From DUQX01 sp050948825 (GTDB taxonomy: Bacteria > Bacillota > Dethiobacteria > DTU022 > UBA8154): 64,000 bases of DNA. The stretch covers positions 1-64,000 of the forward strand of contig JBMNEO010000008.1 in the NCBI GenBank assembly GCA_050948825.1, given 5' to 3'. Positions 1-10,290 of the stretch are shown here, one piece after another. The translations under genes and the position numbers were made by a program. A model generated the notes under the pieces. That model saw nothing but the letters and a program-made list of their open reading frames with translations, was not told the origin of the DNA and did no database searches. How positions within the stretch are numbered: position 1 is the stretch's first letter; the number at the start of each line of letters is the position of its first letter.

Positions 1-363
1 TCTTAAACTACGCTGCATATTTTGCAGAGATCTACCGTGCCGGAATCGAGTCTATGCCCATTGGCAGTATGAGGCTGCAAAAGTACTGGGATACAATAAA
101 ACTCAGACCCTTTTTAAAATAATCCTGCCGCAGGTTATCAAGCGCATTCTTCCCCGGTTACAAATGAGGTTATTACCCTGGTTAAGGATACCTCACTGGC
201 TTTTGTGATCTCTGTTTCGGAGATGTTTACCCTGGCAAAAGCCATCGCCTCCGCTCAGAGATCGGTGATACCCTATATTGCAGCGGTATATTTTACTATG
301 TTTTAATTTTATTGTCGCATATGTTATGGAGTGGCAGAGAAAAAGTATAGCTATTTTAGGTAG
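1..363 (+). pseudogene. Amino-acid ABC transporter permease, 3' fragment (copy 1), frameshifted
   Basis: This is the 3' part of a polar amino-acid ABC permease, cut by the window start. It matches the fragment at 9029-9416 but has several one-base losses or gains, for example one C fewer near 65, and shorter homopolymers near 155, 287 and 305. The EAA-loop sequence that contacts the ATPase is recognisable. No single frame reads through. The stop equivalent to the copy 2 stop is at 361-363. Confidence 0.8.
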
Positions 364-383
364 GCCGGAGGATTGCCATAATT

Positions 384-1147
384 ATGAAATTACTGGAAAT
401 AAAAAAATTAAGAAAGACATTTGCGACCTCGAGGGTGATCAAGGACATTTCCTTAAACGTTGAGGAGGGGCAGGTTGTAGCTGTTATCGGGCCTTCCGGT
501 TCGGGTAAGTCCACCCTGCTCAGATGCGCAACGATGCTGGAGACAATGGACTCGGGCGAATTGATTTATCTGGGTGAGCATGCTGTCAGGACCGGCGCGG
601 ATGGAAAAGCGGTTTATTGCCCCTGCCAGGCAGCTGCGGAAAAATTCAGGGTTATTATGGCCTGGTCTTTCAAAACTTCAACCTTTTCCCTCACTACTCC
701 TGTCATAAAAAATATAATCGATGCCCCGATCTCTGTTCAAAAAAAGAGTAAAGCAGAGCTTTGAAGATCGGACGGGAATTGTTGCAGAAAATGGCCTTAA
801 CCGATAAAGAAAACGCTTATCCTTACCAGTTATCGGGAGGCCAGCAGCAGCGGGTTTCCATCGCCCGGGCACTGGCCTTGAGTCCGAAGGTGCTCTTTTT
901 TGATGAACCGACTTCTGCCCTGGACCCGGAACTTCCACCGGGAGATTCTCAAGGTGATCAGGGACCTGGCTGCAGAACAGATGACAATGGTCATTGTAAC
1001 CCACGAAATGAGCTTGCCAGGGATGTGGCCGATCATGTTATTTCATGGATGAAGGCGTTATTGTTGAGGAAGGGCCACCGGAGGGAGTGATCAACAACCC
1101 CCAAAGTGAACGTACCAAGGGCATTTTTAAGCAGGTTTGAAAGGTAA
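384..1147 (+). pseudogene. Polar amino-acid ABC transporter ATP-binding protein (copy 1), frameshifted
   Basis: Broken copy of the ATPase at 9437-10198. The Walker A region (GPSGSGKST) is readable in the first frame and the signature region ([10 protein letters not shown]) in another. Indels lie near 425-435, 620, 690, 765, 930 and 1015. They fit either decay or low-quality sequence, because nearly all are one-base changes and the flanking bases are unchanged. The intended stop is at 1145-1147. Confidence 0.85.
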
Positions 1148-1239
1148 GTAAACACGAGGAGGCGGTTTTCCTGTGTATTCAGAGAGCGAATTGCATGCCA
1201 TAATTATAATTTTTTTTAAAGCACAGGGGAGTATGGTAA

Positions 1240-2130
1240 ATGCTTGTTGACGCTCATGTACACTTGGCTTTAAATCATTTGTTTAACAGGCGGGCCTGGG
1301 AGGCTGCCGGCAGGGAGAAAAGAACAGCCTGGATAAGGGAAATCCTGAGGGAGTATAAGAGGAGGGGGATATGCATCCTGAGGGATGGGGGAGATGCATA
1401 TTTTGTCTCCGAACTGGCCAGGGAAGTAGCTCGTGAAGAGGGGATGATTTACAAAACCCCTGTCTATGCATTATATAAAAAGGGCCGTTACGGCTCTTTT
1501 TTAGGTAAACCCATAGCTGATAGAAGAGATTTTAAGCGAGAATTCAAGCTGCTTCTGGGATCACGGGCTGACCACCTGAAAATAATCTTAACCGGCCTGG
1601 TTAATTTTAATCGGTATGGTGATGTCGGCGGTACTTCCTTTAGGGTGACGAATTGCAATATATGGTGGATGCGGCCGGGGAGTACGGCCTGCCGGTGATG
1701 GTGCACGCCAACGGCGAGGACGGCGCGGCCGTGGCGGTGGCAGCGGGGGTGCACACGCTGGAGCATGGTTATCTGATCTCCGGGGTGCAAATTTACGGTA
1801 TGGCTGAAAAGGGGATTGTGTGGGTACCGACCCTTTCCCCCTGGGGGAATATTCTTCATTCCGGCGATAGCAGGTTCAGCGCCAAAGGAAAGGGAGATAA
1901 TCGGCAGGGTGTACTCCGGACAGGTAGAAAACATCAGGAAAGCTGTTGAAATGGGCGTCCGTATTGCCCTCGGGAGTGACGCGGGGGCTTCTGCTGTTCA
2001 CACACGGGGAAGGACTGTTGAATGAAATCGAACACCTGCAGAAAATTGGTTTGACAGGCGGGTGATAGAAAAAATGTGCCTGGAAAACGGGGCCGGAGCA
2101 TTAAAGATAGATCAGAACAGCACAGGATGA
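1240..2130 (+). pseudogene. Amidohydrolase (copy 1), frameshifted
   Basis: Broken copy of the amidohydrolase at 10291-11181. The first ~105 codons, including the metal-binding DAHVHL motif, are intact. One-base changes near 1555-1570, 1645, 1885, 2000 and 2050 then split the rest into three frames. The VMVHANGED and TLEHGYLI metal-ligand stretches are still readable in the second frame. Its stop is at 2128-2130. Confidence 0.85.
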
Positions 2131-2162
2131 ACCATCACCTTTGATTCGTTGCTTCGTTGTGA

Positions 2163-3243
2163 TCAAACATTAAAGCGGAAATTGATTATATCGCCGTCCC
2201 GGACCGGGTATTCTTTTCCCTCCAGGCGAAAGAGGCCCTTTTCCCTGACTGCCGAAGTGCTGCCTAACCTGTAAAGGTCGTTGTAATGGAAGACCTCCGC
2301 CCGGATAAAACCGCGCTCTATGTCGGAATGGATTTTGCCGGCCGCTTTTTTGGCTGTTGTGCCCTCCCGAATTGTCCAGGCCTTCACTTCATCATCCCCT
2401 ACGGTGAAAAAAGAGATGAGGCCCATTAGTTCGTACGCGGCACGTGCAAGTCGGGATATGCCTGATTCCTGCAGCTGCAGCTCTTTTAAAAAATCCGCCC
2501 GCTCTTCCGGCTGGAGCCGGCTAATTTCCACTTCTATCTGTGCACAGATCTCGATCAGGGCGATCCCGTTAATCTGCAGCAAAGGAGATTACCTTTTCCT
2601 TTTTCGGGATAATCTCCCGCGGCAAGTTGATGTTCGTCAATATTCAGGGCAACTATGAGAGGCTTTTCCGTAAGGAATTTATATTCCGCCAGTATAGCTT
2701 GCTCTTCCTCGTCAAGGCTAACACTGCTCAAAGGTTTTTCCTCTTCCAGAACAGAGAGGATTTCCTGAGCAATGCCAGCTGGAATGCGGCATCTTTGGGC
2801 GGCTTTTTTGCTTCATTAATGCGTTTGATCCGGGTTTCTACCAGGCTTATATCGGCGAGCAGCAGCTCTGTCTGAAAATCTTGCAGCTCTTTCAAAGGAG
2901 CGGGGCTGCTACGGTTGCATTAACTATCTCCGTTTGGAAGGCACGCACAACCTGTACCAGTACGTCGGAATTCCGGACTTCCTCGAACAATCTGGCCGTG
3001 GCGGCCGGGTTGCCTTTTTCGGTGCATACCCCCGGAATGTCTTTAAAACTGTATCTGCGCGTAAGTAGTTTTACGCGGTTTAAATAGTTTTGAAAGAAAA
3101 TCGATGCGCGGATCCGGCACCCCCGGGCGCTGCCCGGATGCACTTCCACACTGCTCCTAACCCTGTTGCGTACTCCGATCCTGTCAACAAATTAAAAATG
3201 TGGTTTTCCCTCCGAGAGGCGCTCCTATCAGCCCTATCTGCAA
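2163..3243 (-). pseudogene. YchF-like GTPase (copy 1), frameshifted
   Basis: Broken copy of the GTPase at 11214-12293. The C-terminal TGS-domain part (2163-2582) is open. Upstream, toward the N-terminus, extra or missing bases near 2575, 2605, 2775, 2910, 3050, 3120 and 3150 fragment the frame. The start would be the TTG at 3243, as in copy 2. Confidence 0.83.
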
Positions 3244-3467
3244 TTTCTGTTCATCTCCTGTTACGTGTTAATTCATCAGTGATTACGTTTATACAACCAG
3301 AAGATTTTAACATACTTTTTCTGCAAAAGAAACAGGGCCATGAAGACGCAGGGCTAAACCCATTTTACATTAACTTACAAAATAACATACGATAATTGCA
3401 TTCTAGTTGCATTCCCGATACGAACTGGTTCAAGATAGGAGTCTTTGAGGTTGATGCTGCATGTTTG

Positions 3468-4045
3468 CTAGACATTGTTATTGAAGGCGTCAACCCTTGT
3501 ACTGTAGAGCAACATTATTTTTTCCACCGCCTTATAGACGGAATAGGTGATTATGGAGTTGGCACCCGCTTTGATGAAGTTAAAGGGAATAATGATGGGG
3601 ATCAACATTGATATCACCAGATCACGCGATGCACCCAAAAAATATACGGTGAAAACTAAGTTAAGGGGGATCATCATCAACGTCATGCCAGAGTGCCGCA
3701 GGCAAGCCCCAGGACAGCGCTGTAGCGATTATACTTCATACGGAAGATTGTCCCTGCAACAATGACAAAAGTTCCTGTAGCAATTATATGCATGATAATC
3801 CCTACCCAACCGCTGTGTGCAGATACTGTTATGCCCTGTATTATAGATACGACAACGGTTAGTATCAGTCCATTCAAGGGCCCAAAAAGGAAGGTTCCGA
3901 TAAGGATGGGGATGTCTGCCATATCATATTCGAGAAATGGTGCGGAGGGGAAAATGGGAAAGTGAATAAAATTTACCAGTACAATTGATACAGCAGCCAG
4001 CATTGCCATCATGACCATTTTTTTTACTGTCAGATTTTCTTTCAT
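3468..4045 (-). pseudogene. ribU: Riboflavin ECF transporter S component (copy 1), frameshifted
   Basis: Copy of ribU at 12521-13099. It is split by one missing base near 3685-3690, so two overlapping frames (3683-4045 and 3468-3686) encode the N- and C-terminal halves. Otherwise it is almost identical to the intact copy. It is preceded by its own copy of the FMN riboswitch. Confidence 0.85.
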
Positions 4046-4087
4046 CTTCAATACCCCCATTGAGATTATTAAATGCTTGAGGATGTT

Positions 4088-4111
4088 AAAAAACCCCCCG
4101 TATCGGGGGGG
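4088..4111 (-). terminator. Intrinsic terminator of FMN riboswitch (copy 1)
   Basis: On the minus strand a C-run/G-run hairpin with a GATAC-like loop is followed by a T run, between the FMN aptamer and ribU. It is the same element as at 13141-13164, and is the expected off-switch when FMN is bound. Confidence 0.8.
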
Positions 4112-4151
4112 TAATTGAAAGCAACAACCAAAACATATAGCTGGTTATCTT

Positions 4152-4282
<131 letters not shown>

Positions 4283-4294
4283 TTATTGTAGATA

Positions 4295-4323
4295 ATTATA
4301 AAACGGAAATACTCCTTTGTCAA
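4295..4323 (-). promoter_or_regulatory. Sigma-A promoter for ribU leader (copy 1)
   Basis: The minus strand reads TTGACA, a 17-base spacer and TATAAT, a perfect consensus just upstream of the FMN riboswitch. It is identical to the promoter at 13346-13374. Confidence 0.8.
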
Positions 4324-4418
4324 TAAACTGCCATTAATTTGGAATATTCGGCTATCTCTGAGCTATGCCTTAAAGTGTTGTTATCATCAAAAGTGAAGAG
4401 CCATTGAAGGGCTTTTGT

Positions 4419-6047
4419 TTAGCGTGTAAGCGGTATACTGGCCGAGCAGTGCCCCCCTAGGGAATCAACGATTTCGCCTTCGACCAGAATCTGCACGGCT
4501 TCAATTTCCTCCAGCTGCGTCAGGGTCCAGACGATGGAGGAGAGCAGGACTGCTTCTGTTCCTGAGCCATAGTTCGCTTCGGCAATTTCGAGGAGAGGTC
4601 CAGATAGGCGATTCCGTTTTCAACCAGGAGATCGAGAATCCTCGTTTCCTCAGGATTATTCTGCTCAGCTTATCATCTTGGGGGCCCTTAAGCAGCTCTT
4701 CCATTAACTCCGGGCTCCCGGCTGTTTTTCGAAAGCCCGTGTTTCTTTACCCAGTTTAAAATCTGTTTCTGTCACCTCCATGAAGTAGAGCTCCATGGTG
4801 TTTTCCTCCGGGGGGGCTCCATACTCTATCTTTTCTCCTGCCAGCTCTTCCAGGATAGAAAGCAGCTCTGCAGTATTCCGATGCTGGCTGCTGACGATGA
4901 ATACCTCCGCTTCATCTGTTACCCATCTGGCAACCCTGCTTTCTTCAAAATGCCTATTAGAAACGTGCAAGACGCTGGAGTCAAAATCCACATAACCCCC
5001 GGCCAGTCTTTTCAGTTCTATTTCCGGAAGGGAAGGTGAAGTCCGGGGTGTTGTTGTATAATAAACATCTAGAAAATCAATTTCATTTGTTCCCTGGAAG
5101 CGCAGGATATATTCGTATAAATCGTTATAGAGGACACCGGCCAGCTTTAGCTCCATTTCCTCCGGAAGGATATTCAACAGTTTGGTAGTTTCCGCCACGC
5201 TTTTATCACTTCCTCAATATCTGCGGTGCGGTTCAGCTCGCGGACTTTGATCCCCTGAGGCAGGGTCCAGTCGAAAATCTCGTCCTCCAGCTGCGGGTTA
5301 ATCTCCAGCTCCTTGAACTCCACCACCAGCTTCGAACCTTCAGGATGGTTCAGCACCTTGCGCAGGGGCAATTTTGTGGCTTTATCTATCCACATCTGAT
5401 TGTATACCTCTTCGCCGGCATATCTGTACTCGAGGACTGTAGCCTCACGGCCAAAAAGAGTTTCGGTTCCAAGGGTATTGACTTCTACGGCGTATTCCAG
5501 CTCCCGGACGGACTTGCCGATATGGTAGCGCCATAGCTCTTTTTCCGGAAAGATATTCTCCACTGTTACCCTGTCAGGTTCGATTTCCGCCAGCTTTTCC
5601 CCGTCGCTGATGTACTGCTTTTTAAAACCGTTATAGCTGTGGCGGGCGGAATATATAAAGGGTTTTTTATACTGGATTTCAATTGTTTCCAGAAACTCTA
5701 TCTCTCCGTTACGTTCGGACCTGATCTCCGTTACACCGCTGTAACTCTGAAGTTCCTCATAGGCCCGGACCCACGGCATGCACGATGTTGACCTCCTCCC
5801 GGCCCGGAAAGCTCACTAACCCTGCTACCAGCAGGATCATTGCTGCTGCCGCCACTATTCCTCTTACCCAGCGCGAGCTGAGCAGCCTGCGCGCTGCCGG
5901 TTTACCTTTTCTTAGCCTCTTGACAGCCCTGATGGATGCAAACATTTTTTCCATCTCCGGGTCTATATTGCCTTCTCGGTAAGCCCGGGGTTTTTTATCT
6001 TGGAGCAAGTCTTCGATAAAATGATCGACCTGTTGTATTTCATTCAT
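4419..6047 (-). pseudogene. Anti-sigma / GerMN-domain protein (copy 1), frameshifted
   Basis: Broken copy of the 543-residue protein at 13469-15100. The N-terminal segment with the membrane helix (5757-6047), the LolA-like middle (5174-5779) and the GerMN end (4501-5198) lie in different frames, because of one-base changes near 5770, 5200, 5040, 4710, 4665 and 4595. There is also one apparent substitution near 5649 (Ile for Phe). Confidence 0.85.
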
Positions 6048-6567
6048 GAAAATAACCTCCTTTTTCCAGTATTTCTTTCAGGGTGCGGACTGCCCGAAAC
6101 TGTAGGCTCCGTACCGCCCCCGGGCTTCGCTTCATCTTCACGGCCACGCTTTCTACCGGCCATCCTTCAATTATTCTCAGCGTTAAAACCCGTCGGTGCT
6201 CAGGGCTTAACTGCTTCATAGCCTCCTGAATGATCATTTTTTCTTCCACCTCCCGGGGCTCCTGGGGGATGTCCCACCCCTTTTCCTGCAGCTCGTCCAT
6301 AGAGACCGAACCGAACTGCCGCCCCCGCTTTCGCCACAGATCCGTGAGCAGGTTGCGGGCGGCGGAGAAGGTATATGCTTCAATTTTTTCCTCCTCATTG
6401 ATGCTGCCGGTTTTTATCTTGCGGTAAACCCGGTCCAAAGTATCCTGCGTAAGCTCCTCCGCTTCTTCCCGGTTCTGGACCTTGAAGTAAAAGAAGCGGT
6501 AGAGCCGCGGCCACAGCTCCGCTGCCCATGTATCCGTTTGATTTATTAGTACTGCACTTTCCTTCAT
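6040..6567 (-). CDS. ECF-type RNA polymerase sigma factor (copy 1)
   Basis: This is an intact 175-residue sigma-70 family ECF factor that looks identical in protein sequence to copy 2 at 15093-15620. Region 2 is at about residues 20-85 and the region 4 helix-turn-helix at about 115-165 (LSPEHRRVLTLRI). I chose ATG 6567, preceded by a GGGGG ribosome site; an in-frame upstream ATG at 6618 lacks one. It overlaps the following anti-sigma gene by 8 bases, which implies translational coupling. Confidence 0.88.
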   Translation of the reverse strand: MKESAVLINQTDTWAAELWPRLYRFFYFKVQNREEAEELTQDTLDRVYRKIKTGSINEEEKIEAYTFSAARNLLTDLWRKRGRQFGSVSMDELQEKGWDIPQEPREVEEKMIIQEAMKQLSPEHRRVLTLRIIEGWPVESVAVKMKRSPGAVRSLQFRAVRTLKEILEKGGYFHE

Positions 6568-6872
6568 CAGATAATCCCCCGATATCGCGCAATATCTTTT
6601 CCACTTTCTATTATACATGACGTTAACAAATGAATTATGTTATGTAACTCTACATAGTTTTTTCCAGGGAAGGGAATTTGGCGGAGGCTTTTCTTGGAAG
6701 GTAAAAAAGAATGAAAAAGCTCAAAATAGAGCTTCGACATTAAGGTAGAGGATGGTTACCCGGAACATAAACCGGTAATAATTGGGAAATACTGCTGATA
6801 AAATTTTAATGTGGGATTTTTTTTGAGGCTGTTAGATAATTTAAACCGCGCCTATTCAAGCCCGAGCCTGGA
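6568..6872. other. Intergenic region upstream of sigma-factor gene (copy 1)
   Basis: This 305-base AT-rich gap lies between the sigma-factor start and the 3' end of the sigma-54 activator, both on the minus strand. A minus-strand TATAAT box lies near 6610, without a clear -35. A short inverted repeat (AAGCTC/GAGCTT) near 6717-6735 could form a weak terminator. No gene is visible. Confidence 0.4.
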
Positions 6873-8264
6873 TTATTCCAGGTCGAGCTTGTATTTTTTT
6901 AGCTTGTCATAAAACGCGCCGCGGCTGATGCCCAGGTATTCGATGGCCTTGCTTTTATTGTTGAAAGCTTTTTCCAGTGCTTTTTTAATAATTGTTTTCT
7001 CAGTATATTCTATAGCCTGATGTAAATTTAAAACCGAGGAGTCCAGGATATTATTATAATCATTTAGCATCAAGTTAAAATGGCTGGGGCTGATGGTATC
7101 GCCGGGGCAGACGATAACCGCGTGCTCAATGATATTTTTCAATTCCCGGATGTTGCCCGGCCAGGAGTAATCCTGCAGATATTCCATAGCTTCTAAAGAG
7201 AAACCCATTTTTTTGTCGTATTTCTTGCAATAATGATCCAAAAAATGATGGGCAAGCAGCCCAATATCTTCAGGTCTTTCCCGCAGGGGCGGTATGTGGA
7301 TCGGTATTACGTTTAACCTGTAGTATAAATCCGCCCGGAATTCCCCCTGCTGGAGCATCTGTTCCAGGTTTCTGTTCGTGGCTGTGATTATTCTCACATC
7401 AATAGGGATCTGGCTATTCCCGCCGATTCTTTCTACATACCTTTCCTGGGTAAAACGCAATAGCTTAACCTGCGTGCCGTATGACAGGTCGCCTATTTCA
7501 TCCAAAAAAAGAGTTCCTCCGTTTGCCATTTCAATTTTCCCGACTTTTCCGGAGGTGCGCGCTCCCGTAAATGCTCCGGGATTGTAGCCAAACAACTCGG
7601 ATTCGATGAGGTTTTCAGGTATAGTAGCACAGTTCACCGCCACGTAAGGGTGATCGCGGCGCTTGCTCGCATCGTGAATTGCCCGCGCAAGAAGTTCTTT
7701 TCCTACGCCCGTCTCCCCCCTGAGCATCACAGTTGCATCAGATTTGGCAACTTTTGCCGATAAGCTTAAACAGTTTATCAGCTTGGGAGCTTCACCGACT
7801 ATATTCCGAAAAACTGATGGGAGATCGTCTCTGGTTATATTTTTGGATGGCTTGTCCTGGCTGATGGAAAGAATAGGGCTCAGGCGGACGTTAAGCTTAT
7901 AAACGGGGGGGGTGTTCCCTATGCCGGCGACGGCTATTGTTTCCCCCTTGTCGTCTTTTATGGGAAGAAAACTGGCCACAAGATTGTATCCCAGTGTCTC
8001 GTTAAAATGCTCTTCGTTTTTTATGAGTTCGCCTTTGCGGAGCACCTGCAGGAGTCTGTCGTTGGGGTATTTTTTCTTGAGGTCGCGCCCCAGCAAGCGC
8101 TCTCTTTTTACCCCTACCTGCAGCTCGTACCCTTCATTAATGTAAATTATTGTACCTTCTTTATCAATAATAATGACCGGGTCGTTAATCATATCCAAGA
8201 TTGTGCCCAGGTATTTTTCTATGATGCTCCAGTAACTATTGTTTTGTTCAAGCACAAATATCAC
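6873..8264 (-). CDS. Sigma-54-dependent PAS/AAA+ transcriptional activator (copy 1)
   Basis: Intact 463-residue enhancer-binding protein. It differs from copy 2 at one residue only (Arg in place of Lys, in the PAS domain near residue 70), although there are several silent base changes. Order: PAS domain (about 15-120), AAA+ domain (about 150-380) with Walker A GETGVGKE, the sigma-54 contact loop GAFTGA and Walker B TLFLDEIG, then a Fis-type helix-turn-helix (about 430-460). It is divergent from the acyl-CoA dehydrogenase gene, which it probably activates. Confidence 0.93.
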   Translation of the reverse strand: MIFVLEQNNSYWSIIEKYLGTILDMINDPVIIIDKEGTIIYINEGYELQVGVKRERLLGRDLKKKYPNDRLLQVLRKGELIKNEEHFNETLGYNLVASFLPIKDDKGETIAVAGIGNTPPVYKLNVRLSPILSISQDKPSKNITRDDLPSVFRNIVGEAPKLINCLSLSAKVAKSDATVMLRGETGVGKELLARAIHDASKRRDHPYVAVNCATIPENLIESELFGYNPGAFTGARTSGKVGKIEMANGGTLFLDEIGDLSYGTQVKLLRFTQERYVERIGGNSQIPIDVRIITATNRNLEQMLQQGEFRADLYYRLNVIPIHIPPLRERPEDIGLLAHHFLDHYCKKYDKKMGFSLEAMEYLQDYSWPGNIRELKNIIEHAVIVCPGDTISPSHFNLMLNDYNNILDSSVLNLHQAIEYTEKTIIKKALEKAFNNKSKAIEYLGISRGAFYDKLKKYKLDLE

Positions 8265-8714
8265 TCCTTGTCTGCATATGCATTAATTACCGGAAGCCTG
8301 CTGCTAAATAAAAATTAAAAACACAATCTCAAACCTTCTCACCGCCAATTATTTTGACAGAAAAGAATTAATTACCGGTGCTTTTTAAATTGCATTACCC
8401 CCTTCAATGTCTATTTTACTAAAGATTATCCTTTTTGTGAACAAAAATGTACTTTGTTTAAACAAAAAAATACAGTCGGCTTTATCTCCCTTGCCTGAGA
8501 GACAAAATGGTTTATTGTAAAGAGCTTTTTCCCGGCCCTTAAGCAGAATTCAGGATAATGCCGGTTGATTACAGTCTTGGCATGGAAGTTGCATAACAAT
8601 ATTTTGAATTAAGAAATTTGTATGGTTGTTAGATTTGCTTGCAGGGATAGTTGTCTGGTAAAAAGATCGCTAACCCCTAAAAAATTACAGTATAGCGGAA
8701 GGAGATCAATAAAA
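8265..8714. promoter_or_regulatory. Divergent regulatory region (copy 1): twin palindromes and sigma-54 promoter
   Basis: This region is equivalent to 17317-17765. Two palindromes lie at 8432-8447 (TTTTTGT, 2-base spacer, ACAAAAA) and 8453-8466 (TTTGTTTAAACAAA), about 110-150 bases upstream of a -24/-12 promoter at 8578-8594 (TGGCAT, 5 bases, TTGCA). The layout is that of an upstream activating sequence with a sigma-54 promoter. Confidence 0.8.
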
Positions 8715-9030
8715 ATGATATTTGAAACTGAACGAAGAACAGATAGCTATTCAGAAAATGGCCCGCGATTTTGCGGAGAAGGAGATCATGCCCTATGCAC
8801 GGGATCTGGACGAAAAGGAAGAATTCCCCTGGGAAATATTAAGGAAACTTCATTCCGTTGGGCTGCATGATCTGGCTGTGCCGGAGGAGTACGGAGGACC
8901 CGGGATTGATAGTTTATCGTATTCCCTCATTATTGAACAGATTGCCCGGGGTTGTGCCGGGGTTACGGTCACCTCCAGCGCCAACGGCAATTCATTGGCC
9001 CTTTATCCCCTGCTCATAGGTGGAAATTAG
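8715..9030 (+). pseudogene. Acyl-CoA dehydrogenase, truncated at duplication junction (copy 1)
   Basis: This is the 5' quarter of the acyl-CoA dehydrogenase gene that is complete at 17766-18920. After the ATG at 8715 an extra A in codon 5 shifts the frame; a TTG at 8722 would restore the reading for about 102 codons. The sequence stops matching at about 9028, where permease sequence follows and gives a TAG at 9028-9030. Base changes against copy 2 (for example CCC/CCT, GAG/GAA) are silent. Without its C-terminal domain and catalytic Glu it cannot be active. Confidence 0.9.
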
Positions 9031-9416
9031 CTGTAATCATTGGATTTGTCTTAAACTACGCTGCATATTTTGCAGAGATCTACCGTGCCGGAATCGAGTC
9101 TATGCCCATTGGCCAGTATGAGGCTGCAAAAGTACTGGGATACAATAAAACTCAGACCTTTTTAAAAATAATCCTGCCGCAGGTTATCAAGCGCATTCTT
9201 CCCCCGGTTACAAATGAGGTTATTACCCTGGTTAAGGATACCTCACTGGCTTTTGTGATCTCTGTTTCGGAGATGTTTACCCTGGCAAAAGCCATCGCCT
9301 CCGCTCAGAGATCGGTGATACCCTATATTGCAGCGGGTATATTTTACTATGTTTTTAATTTTATTGTCGCATATGTTATGGAGTGGGCAGAGAAAAAGTA
9401 TAGCTATTTTAGGTAG
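9029..9416 (+). pseudogene. Amino-acid ABC transporter permease, 3' fragment (copy 2)
   Basis: The open frame encodes the C-terminal ~128 residues of a polar amino-acid (GlnP/HisM-type) permease, including the EAA loop (EAAKVLGYNKTQTF) and the last membrane helices. It begins abruptly at the duplication junction, so about half of the gene, including the start, is absent. An upstream in-frame TTG at 8952 would give a chimeric ORF whose first ~25 residues are out-of-frame dehydrogenase sequence. The ATPase starts 20 bases after the stop. The full-length gene may lie outside the window. Confidence 0.85.
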
Positions 9417-9436
9417 GCCGGAGGATTGCCATAATT

Positions 9437-10198
9437 ATGAAATTACTGGAAATAAAAAAATTAAGAAAGACATTTGGCGACCTCGAGGTGATCAAGGACA
9501 TTTCCTTAAACGTTGAGGAGGGGCAGGTTGTAGCTGTTATCGGGCCTTCCGGTTCGGGTAAGTCCACCCTGCTCAGATGCGCAACGATGCTGGAGACAAT
9601 GGACTCGGGCGAATTGATTTATCTGGGTGAGCATGCTGTCAGGACCGGCGCGGATGGAAAAGCGGTTTATGCCCCTGCCAGGCAGCTGCGGAAAATTCAG
9701 GGTTATTATGGCCTGGTCTTTCAAAACTTCAACCTTTTCCCTCACTACTCTGTCATAAAAAATATAATCGATGCCCCGATCTCTGTTCAAAAAAAGAGTA
9801 AAGCAGAGGCTTTGAAGATCGGACGGGAATTGTTGCAGAAAATGGCCTTAACCGATAAAGAAAACGCTTATCCTTACCAGTTATCGGGAGGCCAGCAGCA
9901 GCGGGTTTCCATCGCCCGGGCACTGGCCTTGAGTCCGAAGGTGCTCTTTTTTGATGAACCGACTTCTGCCCTGGACCCGGAACTCACCGGGGAGATTCTC
10001 AAGGTGATCAGGGACCTGGCTGCAGAACAGATGACAATGGTCATTGTAACCCACGAAATGAGCTTTGCCAGGGATGTGGCCGATCATGTTATTTTCATGG
10101 ATGAAGGCGTTATTGTTGAGGAAGGGCCACCGGAGGGAGTGATCAACAACCCCCAAAGTGAACGTACCAGGGCATTTTTAAGCAGGTTTGAAAGGTAA
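9437..10198 (+). CDS. Polar amino-acid ABC transporter ATP-binding protein
   Basis: This 253-residue ATPase of the GlnQ/HisP family energises import of a polar amino acid. Walker A GPSGSGKST is at about residues 34-42, the Q-loop at FQNFN (about 95), the signature LSGGQQQR at about 148, and Walker [15 protein letters not shown] at about 168-181, followed by the His switch (VTHEMSFA). The length is typical. It follows the permease fragment closely and precedes an amidohydrolase, which suggests that the imported amide or amino-acid derivative is hydrolysed inside the cell. No solute-binding protein is visible here. Confidence 0.95.
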   Translation: MKLLEIKKLRKTFGDLEVIKDISLNVEEGQVVAVIGPSGSGKSTLLRCATMLETMDSGELIYLGEHAVRTGADGKAVYAPARQLRKIQGYYGLVFQNFNLFPHYSVIKNIIDAPISVQKKSKAEALKIGRELLQKMALTDKENAYPYQLSGGQQQRVSIARALALSPKVLFFDEPTSALDPELTGEILKVIRDLAAEQMTMVIVTHEMSFARDVADHVIFMDEGVIVEEGPPEGVINNPQSERTRAFLSRFER

Positions 10199-10290
10199 GT
10201 AAACACGAGGAGGCGGTTTTCCTGTGTATTCAGAGAGCGAATTGCATGCCATAATTATAATTTTTTTTAAAGCACAGGGGAGTATGGTAA

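Noticed and set aside
678..1036. Minus-strand frames opposite the ABC ATPase
   Set aside because: They are antisense shadows of the ATPase gene, without ribosome sites or recognisable domains.
8952..9416. A genuine 154-residue permease gene starting at TTG 8952
   Set aside because: The first 25 codons are out-of-frame dehydrogenase sequence upstream of the duplication junction, with no ribosome site.
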